64,000 nucleotides of DNA from NCBI RefSeq assembly GCF_008642375.1, contig NZ_CP029194.1, positions 7,310,501-7,374,500 on the forward strand, in the 5' to 3' direction. Positions 35,001 to 44,400 of this stretch are shown one piece after another; the first letter of the stretch is position 1, and the number at the start of each line of letters is the position of its first letter. The position numbers were made by a program, and so were the translations under genes. Origin of the DNA: Streptomyces venezuelae (GTDB lineage Bacteria > Actinomycetota > Actinomycetes > Streptomycetales > Streptomycetaceae). The notes below the pieces were generated by a model. The model was not told where the DNA came from and made no database searches. It worked only from the letters and a program-made list of their open reading frames with translations.

Positions 35001-35393
35001 GGAGGTTTCCAGGAGCAGCCGCTGCTGCGGGTCCATCGCGGTCGCCTCGCGCGGGGAGATCCGGAAGAACGCGGGGTCGAACTCTGCGGCGTCGCGGATG
35101 AATCCGCCGTGCCGTGTATAGGTCTTGCCGGGCTTGCCGGGCTCGGGGTCGTAGCGGCCGGCGATGTCCCAGCCGCGGTCGGTGGGGAACTCCGTGATGG
35201 CGTCCCCCTCTTCGGCCACGAGCCGCCACAGGTCCTCGGGGGACGCGACGTCGCCGGGGAAGCGGCAGGCCATGCCGACGATCGCGATGGGTTCGTGCTG
35301 TGCGGCCTCGACCTCGGCCAGGCGCTGCCTGGTCTTCTTGAGATCGGACGTGACCCACTTCAGGTACTCGAGAGCCTTCTGCTCGTCGGACAT
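29004..35393 (-). CDS. Type I PKS, final module 6: KS-AT-DH(degenerate)-KR-ACP-thioester reductase
   Basis: 2129 residues. Approximate domain positions: docking helix (SDEQKALEYLKWVTSDLKK); KS 35300-34010 (DTACSSS, EAHGTG, KSNIGHTQ all intact); AT 33730-32690 (GHSIGE; HAFH at 33144-33155, the malonyl-CoA signature); DH 32640-31850, degenerate; KR 31300-30740 (GGTGSLG; catalytic Tyr in ANYAAAN; the L-H-D at the LDD position suggests B type); ACP 30440-30240 (GVDSLTA serine); thioester reductase from about 30130. The module adds malonyl-CoA, leaves a 3-hydroxy group because the DH is dead, and releases the chain by NADPH reduction to an aldehyde or alcohol. There is no thioesterase. Start ATG 35393 follows AAGGGGAG; it lies 44 bp after the preceding PKS gene. 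The stop is TAA. Confidence 0.93.
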   Translation of the reverse strand: MSDEQKALEYLKWVTSDLKKTRQRLAEVEAAQHEPIAIVGMACRFPGDVASPEDLWRLVAEEGDAITEFPTDRGWDIAGRYDPEPGKPGKTYTRHGGFIRDAAEFDPAFFRISPREATAMDPQQRLLLETSWEAMERAGIAPGTLRGAPVGVFTGIAAQTYNLTLDQEEYAGYLATGVLGSIASGRISYTFGFEGPAVTLDTACSSSLVAMHMAAQSLRSGECDLALAGGATVAASMDGWLEFSRQGNLASDGRCKAFSATADGTGWSEGVGVLLLERLTDAQRKGRRVLAVIRGSAVNQDGASNGLTAPNGPAQERVIRAALTDAGLSARDVDVVEAHGTGTTLGDPIEAQALLATYGQDRPAHQPLYLGSLKSNIGHTQAAAGVSGVIKMVEALRRGVAPKTLHVDEPSPHVEWDSGAVELLTENRDWPETGRPRRAGVSSFGISGTNAHVIIEQAPEVEDPAPVADGGVVPWVLSGRTDEAVREQAARLTEWISQAPELDVAGVGLTLATARSRFERGAVVVGADREELLTSLAEVADGRAPLVGPSGSGVGMLFAGQGGQRVGMGRELYAAHPVFATAVDDVLTAVDKELAGFVDHPVRDVLFDTTDTGLLDQTVYTQSALFAIEVGLYRLLESWGVRPAWLVGHSIGEIAAAHVAGVFSLEDAARLVAARGRLMQALPEGGAMAAVEAAEADVLPFLDDAVGIAAVNGPTSVVVSGEHTAVERVTAHFENAGHRVKRLKVSHAFHSPLMEPMLNDFAEVVKSLTFHPPSIPIVSTVTGLAVEPDTLTDPAYWVHHVRTTVRFHDAITHLADHHTGGYVEIGPSGVLVAQTQHILDATGHEGHLVLPTLRPGQSETHTILTALGRLYAAGTGVTPHWQTVFGDRTTLTDLPTYPFQRQHYWLHASSLSGDPADLALTPSGHALLGAAVYPAGSDTALFTGRLSTATHPWLVERTDQSEGTVPHGVLVDLALHVSDQLDCDVLRDLTVVAPMVLSDSEGGALHVQLAVEAPDADGVRTVTVHSRPDDPDSVWTLHATGAVHRGARETGRSDAEWPGSGAEAADPGALPPGVTAMWRRGEEILAEIALPDELADRVADFGIHPLLVDSALRVASWEGTDGDTVPYEWTGVRLHAVGGTKLRVLLTPRGDGVFGLHVGDAAGQPVLTVESVALRSVAPPSVALRPAPSSAAAKDALFRITWSPTLLPAAGGEGRRGEDGSNVLIRTVPPTLPGADPVAATHAAAQSALALVQEWLSDERQAATRLIVLTAGAVPVEEGAPVDLAHATVWGLLRSAQAEHPGRLVLVDGETGSEPERRDVLAAAALGEPQVALRGVRAFVPRMTRLPVPTSASTSASASDASPWNTEGTVLITGGTGSLGSAAARHLVHHHGTKHLLLTSRSGPNAPGATQLHTELTQAGAHVTITACDTTDPTQLATLLTTIPTHTPLTAIIHTAGTLHDNLITTMTPTQLHNVLRPKVDATWNLHHQTQHLNLTAFVLYSSVAGVLGTPGQANYAAANSFLDALAQHRTTHHQPTTSIAWGLWANTTAMTNHLTEAQLNRMAREGMRLLPTDLGMEILDTVTGTNHPSVIALPVDLAAARAYPRQPAVLRALTRVRHRPVAVADGALGGAGHGLDGLAGLDERERHRVLLALVIEQATAALGRGPDAPVRADQSFQDVGVDSLTAVELRNRLTKAVGLPLPAGLVFDHPTPEDLAQRLLSDLAGGSADARGGVDFAAEVRLAPDIVATPDVHLTDDPRHILLTGATGFLGSFLLRDLLRNTSARIHCLVRGADVSDARARLTAAAAWYETEADLDFDRIDIAVGDLAEPSLGLDGDAFDELARVVDVVYHAGASVNWLYPYEALRPANIAGTEEVLRLAARHRTVPVHYISSTGVYAQEPAEGLRIAVDDPIGPPELLSNGYRQAKWVAEGVIDIARSRGIPVSVYRVDVVSGDQVNGACQTQDFVWLSIRGMLEAGAAPAGISGYFHPTPVDYVSGAIRWLSTRVTGVGDTYNLSNPHRLHFAEVVERLRALGHTLVDLDPAEWSRSVRKDPENSLLPLLDVFEAAIAGTGGYPDIDTDGTEAALAGSGVHCPRVTGDLLVRYLEFFTDKGYFPAPDREGAVSAEA
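29010..30130 (-). other. Terminal thioester reductase (R/TD) domain of the last PKS
   Basis: About 370 residues of extended-SDR type. HILLTGATGFLGSFLLRDLL is the NADPH loop. Catalytic residues are Ser/Thr in ISSTGVY and the Tyr/Lys pair of GYRQAKWVAE (Tyr codon 29622-29624, Lys codon 29610-29612). The downstream part (FHPTPVDYVSGAI, NLSNPH) matches the substrate half of Lys2/CpkC-type reductases. Such domains release the acyl chain from the ACP as an aldehyde. Confidence 0.9.
30727..31358 (-). repeat. KR cassette, copy in module 6
   Basis: 632 bp nearly identical to 47851-48482 (KR of module 3); I noticed one mismatch. In frame it uses CAA and AAA and avoids G in third positions, unlike the surrounding PKS. 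Confidence 0.85.
31850..32640 (-). other. Degenerate DH domain of module 6
   Basis: The usual HxxxGxxxxP motif after HPWL is gone: the site reads HPWLVERTDQSEGTVPHG. The second active-site block is HPLLVDSALR rather than HPxLLDAALH. The domain should not dehydrate. Confidence 0.8.
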
Positions 35394-35437
35394 CGGATTG
35401 GACTCCCCTTGTGTTGGTTCCGTCTGACCTGAGCGGG

Positions 35438-38400
35438 TCATCCGGCCGCACGGCCGAGTTCGTTGTCGATGAAGTCGAAGAGGTCGCCGGACGACGCGGA
35501 CTCCAGCGCGTCCTCCGCCTCGGTCGCCTCCTGGGTCCCGTACGTCTCCGACTCCTGGGAACGCGACCAGTGGTCGAGGATGCCGCGCAGGCGGGTGGCC
35601 ACGGCCCGGCGCCCGCTCGGGTCCAGGTCTGCCGCGCCCGTGAGGCGGGCCTCCAGGCCGTCGAGTTCCTTCTGCAGCGCCACGGCAGGGTCCGACTCGG
35701 GTACGAGCCTGTCCCGGAGCCACCGGGCGAGCGCCGCGGGCGTCGGGTGGTCGAACACGACGGTGGTGGGCAGCCGTACGCCGGTGACCGCGCCGAGGCG
35801 GTTGCGGAGCTCGACCGCCGTCACGGAGTCGAACCCGATCTCCTGGAAGGCGTGATCGTGGTCGATGCCCTCGGCGTCGGCGTGACCGAGGACGGTGGCG
35901 ACGTGCTCGCTGACGAGGCCGACCAGCAGCGTGTCCCGTTCCGGCACGGTGAGCCGTGCCAGCCGGTCGGCCAGTGCCTCTCCGCCGGGCGTCCGGCCGT
36001 GCGAGGCGCGGGAGGCACGCGCGGGAGCCAGATCGCGCAGGATCGGCGGGACGTCGTGGCCCGCCCGCAGGAGCGCCTTGTTGAGCGGGGCGGCCACGAG
36101 AGCGGGCCGGCCCGTCGCGAGTGCGGCGTCGAGCAGCGCGGGAGCCTCCTCGGGGGCGAGGGGCCGGAGCCCGTACGCCCCGGAGCGGTCGTCTCCGTAC
36201 GCAACGGCCAGCGCCGGCAGGCCGAGTGCGAGCCGGTACGCCGCCAGCCCGTCGAGGAACCCGTCCGCCGCAGCGAACCCGCCCGGGCCCAGGCCGCCGA
36301 CGGTGCCGCGCGGCGAGGAGAGCAGCACGAAGTGGGTGAGGCCGGGGCCCTTCGTCAGCTCGTGCAGGTTCCAGGCCGCTCCGGCCCTGGCCCGCAGCGC
36401 CGGCCCGGACTCGCTCTCCCCGTCCTCGGTCGAGCCGCCCGCGTTCTCGACGACCGGTCCGGGCGCGGAATGGATCACACCGGTCAGCGGGTGCTCCGTG
36501 GACACCGCCGCGAGGAGTGCGGCGACGGCCTCCCGGTCCGTGAGGTCGCACGAGGCCACCTTCACGTCGGCGCCGAGACCTGCCAGCTCCGCGACCAGCT
36601 CAGTGACCTGTTCAGTGACCTGTTCATCGACCTGCTCCGCGGTCGGGTCATCCGCGGTCGGGGCTGCGGTCGGGTCCGAGCCTTCGGCTCCCCGCTCCGT
36701 CCGGGGATCCGTGGTGAGCAACAGGTGTCGTATCCCGTGCTCGGCCACCAGATGCCGGGCCGCGGCCGCACCGAGCGGGCCCGTGGCCCCGGTGACGAGG
36801 ACCGTTCCCTCGCCCCATGGGACGTGATCGCCCGTCACGGGCGTGGCGGCGGCCAGACGCGGAGCCAGCATCCTCCCTTGCCGGAAGGCGAGTTGAGGCT
36901 CTGCCTCCGGTAGCGGACCGGGCTGCCACTCGGTGTCCGGTTCGACGTCGATCACGACGACACGGTCAGGGTGCTCCAGCTGGACGGACCTGAGAAGGCC
37001 CCACACCGCCGATCCGGCCGGATCGGCGGCTTCCCCGGGCCCCGTGGCCACGGCACCGCGGGTCACCACCAGCAGGGGTGCCCCGGTCTCCAGCGCGTGC
37101 TGGAGACGGTCCACGACCTGCTCGACGAGCTCGCGCGCCTTCACGACGGGCTCGGTGCCGGACCCGTCGAGCTCCAGCACGTCGAGACCGGAGGGGAGCT
37201 CGTCCCGTCGGTCGACGGGCTGCCAGGTGACTTCCCACAGCGCGCCCCGGGGGGACGGCCGACCGCCGGCCACCTGCTCGGGTGTCACCGGGCGAGACCG
37301 GACGGACTCCGCCGTGAGCACGGTCTGTCCCGAGGTGTCCTCGGCGTACAGGGAAACCGAACCCTTGTGGTCGTCGTCGTCGGCGGCGCCGCCGACGGAC
37401 GCGGCGACGCGGACGCGCAGCGTCGTAGCGCCGCTCGCGTACAGGTGGACGTTCCGCCACGAGGACGGCAAGCGCACGCCCTCCTCCGGCGACGCGTCGT
37501 CACCGACGTACAGAGCGGTGTCGAGGAGCAGCGGTACGACACCGAAGTTGTCGGCCACGTCGTCGGCCGCACCGACCTCGGCGTAGAACTCGTCGCCTCG
37601 ACGCCACGCGGCGGTCAGCGCGCGCGCACCGCAGTCCACCCCCGCCTCCGTGAGAGCGGCGTAGAGCTGGTCGGGGTCCTGGGCGATGGCGTCGGTGGGC
37701 GGCCAGTGTGTGAATGTGTCGGTCGGGGGCGGGGGTTCGGTGCCGAGGATGCCGGTGGCGTGTCGTGTCCAGGTGGTGTCTTCGTCGTCGGGACGGGAGT
37801 GGATGCTGATGGTGCGTACGCCTTCGTCGTCGGTGGCGACGTGTACCTGGAGGTGCGGGGAGTCGTTCTCGTCGATGACGAGCGGTCGCTCGATCAGCAG
37901 TTCCTTGAGCGTGGAGGCTCCGCCCTGGCCGGCGGCGTACAGCGCGAGTTCGATCCAGGTCGAGCCAGGGAGCACGGTGGATCCGAGGACGAGGTGGTCG
38001 GTGAGCCAGGGCTGTGCCGCGGTCGACAGGCGGCCCGAGAGGACGAGTCCGCCGCTGTCGGCGACTTCGACGACCGATCCCAGGAGGGGATGACCCGTCC
38101 CGGACCCTGGATCGGTGGTGATGGGCGAGGCGTTGAGCCAGTAGCGCTGGCGTTGGAAGGGGTAGGCGGGGAGTTCGACGAGGTGGGCGTGGCTTCCGAA
38201 GATGGTCTGCCAGTGGGGGGTGACGCCGGTCCCGGCTGCGTAGAGCCGGCCGAGTGTGGTGAGGGTGGTGTGGGTTTCTGCCTGGCCGGGTCGGAGGGTG
38301 GGGAGGACGAGGTGTCCTTCGTGGCCGGTGGCGTCCAGGATGTGCTGGGTCTGTGCGACGAGTACGCCGCTGGGGCCGATCTCTACGTATCCGCCGGTGT

Positions 38401-41400
38401 GGTGGTCGGCGAGGTGGGTGATGGCGTCGTGGAAGCGGACGGTGGTGCGGACGTGGTGGACCCAGTAGGCGGGGTCGGTGAGGGTGTCCGGTTCGACGGC
38501 GAGTCCCGTGACGGTGGAGACGATGGGTATCGACGGCGGGTGGAACGTCAGGCTTTTCACGACCTCGGCGAAGTCGTCGAGCATCGGTTCCATCAAGGGC
38601 GAGTGGAAGGCGTGGCTGACCTTGAGGCGTTTGACCCGGTGGCCCGCGTTCTCGAAGTGAGCGGTGACGCGTTCGACGGCGGTGTGTTCGCCGGAGACGA
38701 CGACGGAGGCGGGTCCGTTGACCGCGGCGATGCCCACGGCGTTGTCGAGGAGCGGCACGACTTCGGCTTCGGTCGTCTCGATCGCTGCCATGGCACCCCC
38801 GTCCGGCAGCGCCTGCATCAGCCGGCCTCGGGCGGCGATCAGGCGCGCCGCGTCCTCCAGCGTGAACACTCCCGCTACGTGGGCGGCTGCGATCTCGCCG
38901 ATCGAGTGGCCGACGAGCCAGGCCGGCCGGACGCCCCAGGATTCGAGGAGCCGGTAGAGGCCTACTTCGATGGCGAACAGGGCGCTCTGGGTGTAGACGG
39001 TCTGGTCGAGCAGGCCGGTGTCGGTGGTGTCGAAGAGGACGTCGCGGACGGGGTGGTCGACGAACCCTGCGAGTTCCTTGTCGACGGCGGTCAGGACGTC
39101 GTCGACGGCTGTGGCGAACACCGGATGGGCGGCGTACAACTCGCGGCCCATTCCCACTCGCTGGCCACCCTGCCCGGCGAACAACATCGCCACCCCACTT
39201 CCGGCCCGAGCCACTCCAGGCGTGCGGCCGTCGGCGACTGCGGTGAGGGCGGAGAGCAGCTCCTCACGGTCTGCGCCCACCACCACGGCACCTCGTTCGA
39301 ACCGGCTACGCGCGGAGGCCAGCGTCAACCCCACGTCCGCCAAGCCCAGTTCAGGGGCGTGGGCGAGCCATTCCGTCAGTCGGGCCGCCTGTTCCCGTAC
39401 GGCCTCGTCTGTACGGCCGGACAGCACCCACGGCATCACAGCGCCTGCAGCCGTGGGCGCTGGCTCGTCCGCCTCGGGTGCCTGCTCGACGATGACGTGG
39501 GCGTTGGTGCCGCTGATGCCGAACGACGACACGCCTGCCCGGCGCGGCCTTCCTGTCTCGGGCCAGTCGCGGTTCTCCGTGAGGAGTTCCACCGCTCCGC
39601 TGTCCCATTCCACGTGCGGGCTCGGTTCGTCCACGTGCAGGGTCTTCGGCAGGACGCCGTGGCGCATCGCCTGCACCATCTTGATCACGCTGCCCACGCC
39701 CGCGGCGGCCTGCGTGTGGCCGATGTTCGACTTCAGCGAGCCGAGGTAGAGGGGCTGGCCTGCGGGGCGGTCCTGTCCATAGGTGGCCAGGAGGGCCTGG
39801 GCCTCGATCGGGTCGCCGAGTGTCGTGCCGGTGCCGTGGGCCTCGACGACGTCGACGTCCGCCGCCGACAGGCCGGCGCTGGCCAGTGCCCGGCGGATGA
39901 CCCGTTCCTGCGCGGGGCCGTTGGGTGCGGTCAGGCCGTTGGAGGCGCCGTCCTGGTTGACCGCGCTGCCGCGGATCACCGCGAGCACGCGGTGTCCGTT
40001 GCGCTGCGCGTCCGAGAGCCGCTCCAGGAGCAGCACCCCCACGCCTTCGCCGAAGCCCGTCCCGTCGGCCCCGGCCGCGAACGCCTTGCAGCGGCCGTCG
40101 GAGGAGAGGCCGCGCTGGCGGCTGAAGCCGGTGAAGAGCCCCGGGGTGCCCATGACGGTCGCGCCGCCGGCCAGGGCGAGGTCGCACTCGCCCGACCGCA
40201 GGGACTGCCCGGCCATGTGCATGGCGACGAGCGACGACGAGCAGGCCGTGTCCAGCGTGACCGCGGGACCGCCGAAGCCCATGGTGTAGGCGATCCGCCC
40301 GGAGGCGACGCTGGCCGTGCCGCCCGTGAGGAAGTGGCTCTCGTGCTGCTCGCCGATCACGTCCGACCGGGGGCCGTACTCCTGCTGCACGAGGCCGACG
40401 AACACGCCGGTGTTGCTGCCCCGCAGCGAGCCCGGGTCGATGCCCGCCCGCTCCACCACCTCCCATGCGCTCTCCAGCAGGACCCGCTGCTGCGGGTCCA
40501 TGACGGCCGCTTCGCGGGGGCTGAGGCCGAAGAAGTCGCTGTCGAAGCGGTCGGCGTCGTGGAGGAAGCCGCCGGTGCGCGCGTACGTGCTGCGGGGGCG
40601 TTCACCGCTGGGGTCGTAGATGCCGTCGATGTCCCAGCCGCGGTTGGTGGGGAATTCCGTGATGGCGTCGACGCCGTCGGCGACCAGGCGCCACAGCCCG
40701 TCGCTGTCGGCGACCCCGCCGGGGTAGCGGCAGGCCATGCCGACGATCGCGATGGGTTCGTCCGTCGCCGTCGCGGATGCCGCTTCGGCGCCGGCCGCCG
40801 TGGCTCCCCCCAGCTTGACGTGCAGGAAGTCCGTGAGGGCCTCCGGTGTGGGGTGGTCGAAGACGAGCGTGGCGGGGAGGCGTATGCCGGTCGCGGCGCC
40901 GAGCCGGTTGCGCAGCTCGACCGCGGTGAGGGAGTCGAAGCCGAGGTCCCGGAAGGCCTGTCCGGCCCGGACGGCCGACGCGTCGGTGTGTCCGAGGACG
41001 GCGGCGGCGTGTTCGCCGACCAGTTCCGCGAGCAGGGCGCGCTGTTCGCCCGCCCCGAGTGCGGCCAGCCGGCGGGCCAGGGAGCCGTCGACGGCACCCT
41101 GGCCTGCGGCGGTGCGCCGTCCCGTCGTCCGGAGGAGGCCGCGCAGCGCGGCGGCGACCTCACCCCGCACTGCGGACGGGTCGAACGGGGTGGCCACGAC
41201 CACCGGTCGGGACCGGGCGAGAGCCGAGTCCAGCATGCTCATGCCGTGATCACCGGTGATCGGGCGCAGGCCGTCGCGGGCCATCCGGGTCCGGTCGCCC
41301 GCGGAGAGGCGCTGGATCATGCCGCCTTCCTCCTCCCACAGGCCCCACACCATGGAGACGGCGGGGAGGCCCTGGGCGCGGCGCCGCTGGGCGAGGGCGT

Positions 41401-44400
41401 CCAGGAAGGCGTTGGCCGCGGAGTAGTTGGCGACGCCGGGACCGCCGAGCGTGCCGGCGAGCGACGAGTACAGGACGAAGGCCGACAGGTCGAGGTCCCG
41501 GGTCAGCTCGTGCAGATGCCAGGCGGCGTCGGCCTTGGGGCGCAGGACCGTGGCGATCTGCTCGTCGCTCAGCGAGGCGAGCAGTCCGTCGTCGACGACG
41601 CCCGCGGTGTGCACCACAGTGGTGAGCGGGTGCGCGCCCGGGATGCTCGCGAGGAGGGCGGCGAGGGCGTCGCGGTCGCCGACGTCGCAGGCCGCGACCG
41701 TCACGCACGCGCCCAGCTCCTCCAGCTCCGCCACCAGTTCGGGGGCGCCCGTCGCGGCGATGCCGCGCCGGCTCGTCAGCAGCAGATGGCGTATGCCGTG
41801 CGCGGTCACCAGGTGCCGGGCGACGACGCTGCCCAGGGCGCCGGTTCCGCCCGTCACCAATGCTGTGCCTTCGGGGTCAAGGGAGCGGTCGACGGTGAGT
41901 ACGATCTTGCCGGCGCTCTGTGCCCGGTCCAGGTGCCGGAGAGCGGCCTCGGCCCGGGTGAGCGGCCACGCGGACACGGGCAGCGGGCGCAGCACCCCGC
42001 TGTCGAAGAGCTCGACGAGCTCGGCGAGCAGCGCCCGGATCAGGTCCGGGTCCGTCCGGCCCAGGTCGTGTGCCGCGTACTCGACTCCGGGGTGGAGGAC
42101 GGCCGTCTCGGTCGGGTCGCGTCGCTCGCTCTCACCCAGTTCGAGGAAGCGCCCGCCGCGCGGCAGGAGGCGCAGCGACGCGTCGACCGACTCGCCGGTG
42201 AGCGAGTTCAGGACCACGTCGACGCCGCGGCCCTCGGTCGCGCGCAGGACGGCCTGCTCGAACTCCGGTGACCCGGGGTCGGCGATGCGTTCGGGATCTA
42301 CGCCGAGGTCGAGCAGGGCACCGCGGTCGGCGGGTCCGGCCGTCGCGTGGACGTGAGCGCCGAGGTGCCGGGCGACCTGCACGGCGGCAAGGGCCGTGGC
42401 GTCGGGGGCCGAGTGGATCAGGACGGTCTCGTCGGAGGTGAGGCCGCCGAGGTCGCGCAGAGTGTGGAGGGCGGTGAGGAACGCGACGGGCATGGACGCC
42501 GCCTGAGTGAACGTCAGTCTTGCGGGAATGCGGACGAGCAGTCGGTGATCGGTGACGACCGTCGGTCCGAGGGTGCCGGTCCCCAGTCCCATGACCTTTT
42601 CTCCCGGGGCGAGTTCGGTCACGTCGGAGCCGACTGCCGTGACGACACCGGCAAGTTCGCTCCCGAGTTCCCCGCCCGTGACGCCCCCGAGTTCCCCGCC
42701 AGGGACGCCACCGAGGTCGCCACCGGTGGTCGGCGGGCCGTCGGATACACGGCCGAGGGCGACGGACAGGTCGCGGGAGGTGATCCCCGCCGCCCGGACG
42801 GAGACACGCACCTCGGTGGGCGCGAGCGTGGCAGGCCCGTCCGGGTCCGGCACGGGTGCCAGGCTCGCCAGGTCGCCGGGGTCGAGGACACGCAGCCGCC
42901 ATGCGTCGCCGACGGGCGGGGTGTACGGATCGGGGGCGGGCCTCGCGAGCCGGAGCGCGCGGACGGTGCTGCCGCGCACGGCGACCTGGGGCTCACCGGC
43001 GGCCGTGGCCGCGGCCAGTACGGCGGGCAGGTCGGACTCGGCTCCCGGCTCGCCGTCGACCAGGACGATGCGGTCGGGGTGCTCGGCCTGGGCGGAACGC
43101 ACCAGGCCCCAGACGGCGGCCGCGGCCGGGTCGACGTCCTCGCCGTCGTCCACCGCCACCGCGCCGGCGGTCAGGACGGCGACGCGCGCGGAGGCGAGCC
43201 GCTCGTCGGCCAGCCACGCCTGGAGGCGGGCGAGCACGGCCCGCGTCGCCGTGTGCGTCGCGGCGAGTGCATCGGCACCGGAGAGGTCGGGGACGAGGAG
43301 GAGGAAGTCGGGTACGGGACCGTCCTCGGCCACCGTGTCGGCGACGGTCACGGGGGAGGGCTCGACGCGGGCCGGGTCGAGCGACGTCCAGACGAGGTCG
43401 AACAGGGCGTCGGGGCGCGCCGCCCGTGCGGCGGTGGCGAGTTGGTCGGCGGCGATGGGTCGGGTGGTGAGGGTGTCGACGGTGAGGACGGGTTGGCCGG
43501 TGGGGTCGGTGGCGTGGAGGGTGACGGTGTTGTCGCCGGTGGGGGTGAGGCGTACGCGGAGGGCGGTGGCACCGGTGGCGTGCAGCCGGACACCGCTCCA
43601 CGCGAAGGCGAGGGAGACCCCGGTGCCGACGGCGAGGTTGTCGTGGGCGAAGGCGTGCAGCGACGCGTCCAGGAGGGCGGGGTGGATCCCGAACCCGGTG
43701 GCGTCGTCGGCGGGCAGACCGACCTCGGCGTACAGGTGCTGCCCGGAGCGCCAGGCCGCCGTCAGCCCCTGGAAGAAGGGCCCGTAGTCCAGGCCGGTCG
43801 CGGCGAGGACCTCGTAGGCGTCGGACACGTCGAGCGGCGTGGCGCCGGACGGCGGCCATGCGGTGTCGGCGGTCTCGACGGAGACGGAGACGGGGGCGGA
43901 GACGGGGGCGGAGGCGGAGGCGGAGGCGGTGAGGCCGGCGGTGGCGTCGAAGCCGGGAGCCGCTTCGGTACCGAGGACGCCCCGTGCGTGGAGGATCCAC
44001 GCGCTGTCCGGCCGATCGGGCCGGCTGTGGACGGTCACGGGCCGGCTGCCGTCGGCGTCGGCCGGGCCCACGGCGAGCTGGAGGTGGACCTGCTGGTCCG
44101 CGGCGAGCAGCAGCGGCGCCTCGATGACGAGTTCGTCCAGGACGGATGCCCCGACGTGATCGCCGGCGTGGACGGCCATCTCGATGAGAGCGGTCCCCGG
44201 AAGGATCACCGAGCCCAGGACGCCGTGATCGGCCAGCCAAGGGTGGGTGGTGAGGGAGAGGCTGCCGGTGAAGAGGACGGAATCACCGTCGGCCGTGTGC
44301 ACGACCGACCCCAGCAGCGGGTGGCCGGTGGGCGTCAGACCGAAGTGGGCAGGGTCGGCCGACCGGGCGGGGGTCCACCAGTAGCGCTGTCGCTGGAAGG

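Noticed and set aside
36971..42271. A 1766-codon open frame on the plus strand, and similar long plus-strand frames at 42347-47269, 51207-55538, 32673-35432 and 29992-31262
   Set aside because: They are antisense to PKS domains with intact catalytic motifs, have Gly/Arg/Val-rich composition without any domain, and arise from the G/C third-position bias.
42665..42736. Tandem 24-bp repeats considered as a CRISPR-like or regulatory array
   Set aside because: There are no spacers, the units are degenerate and in frame, and they lie inside the ER coding sequence.
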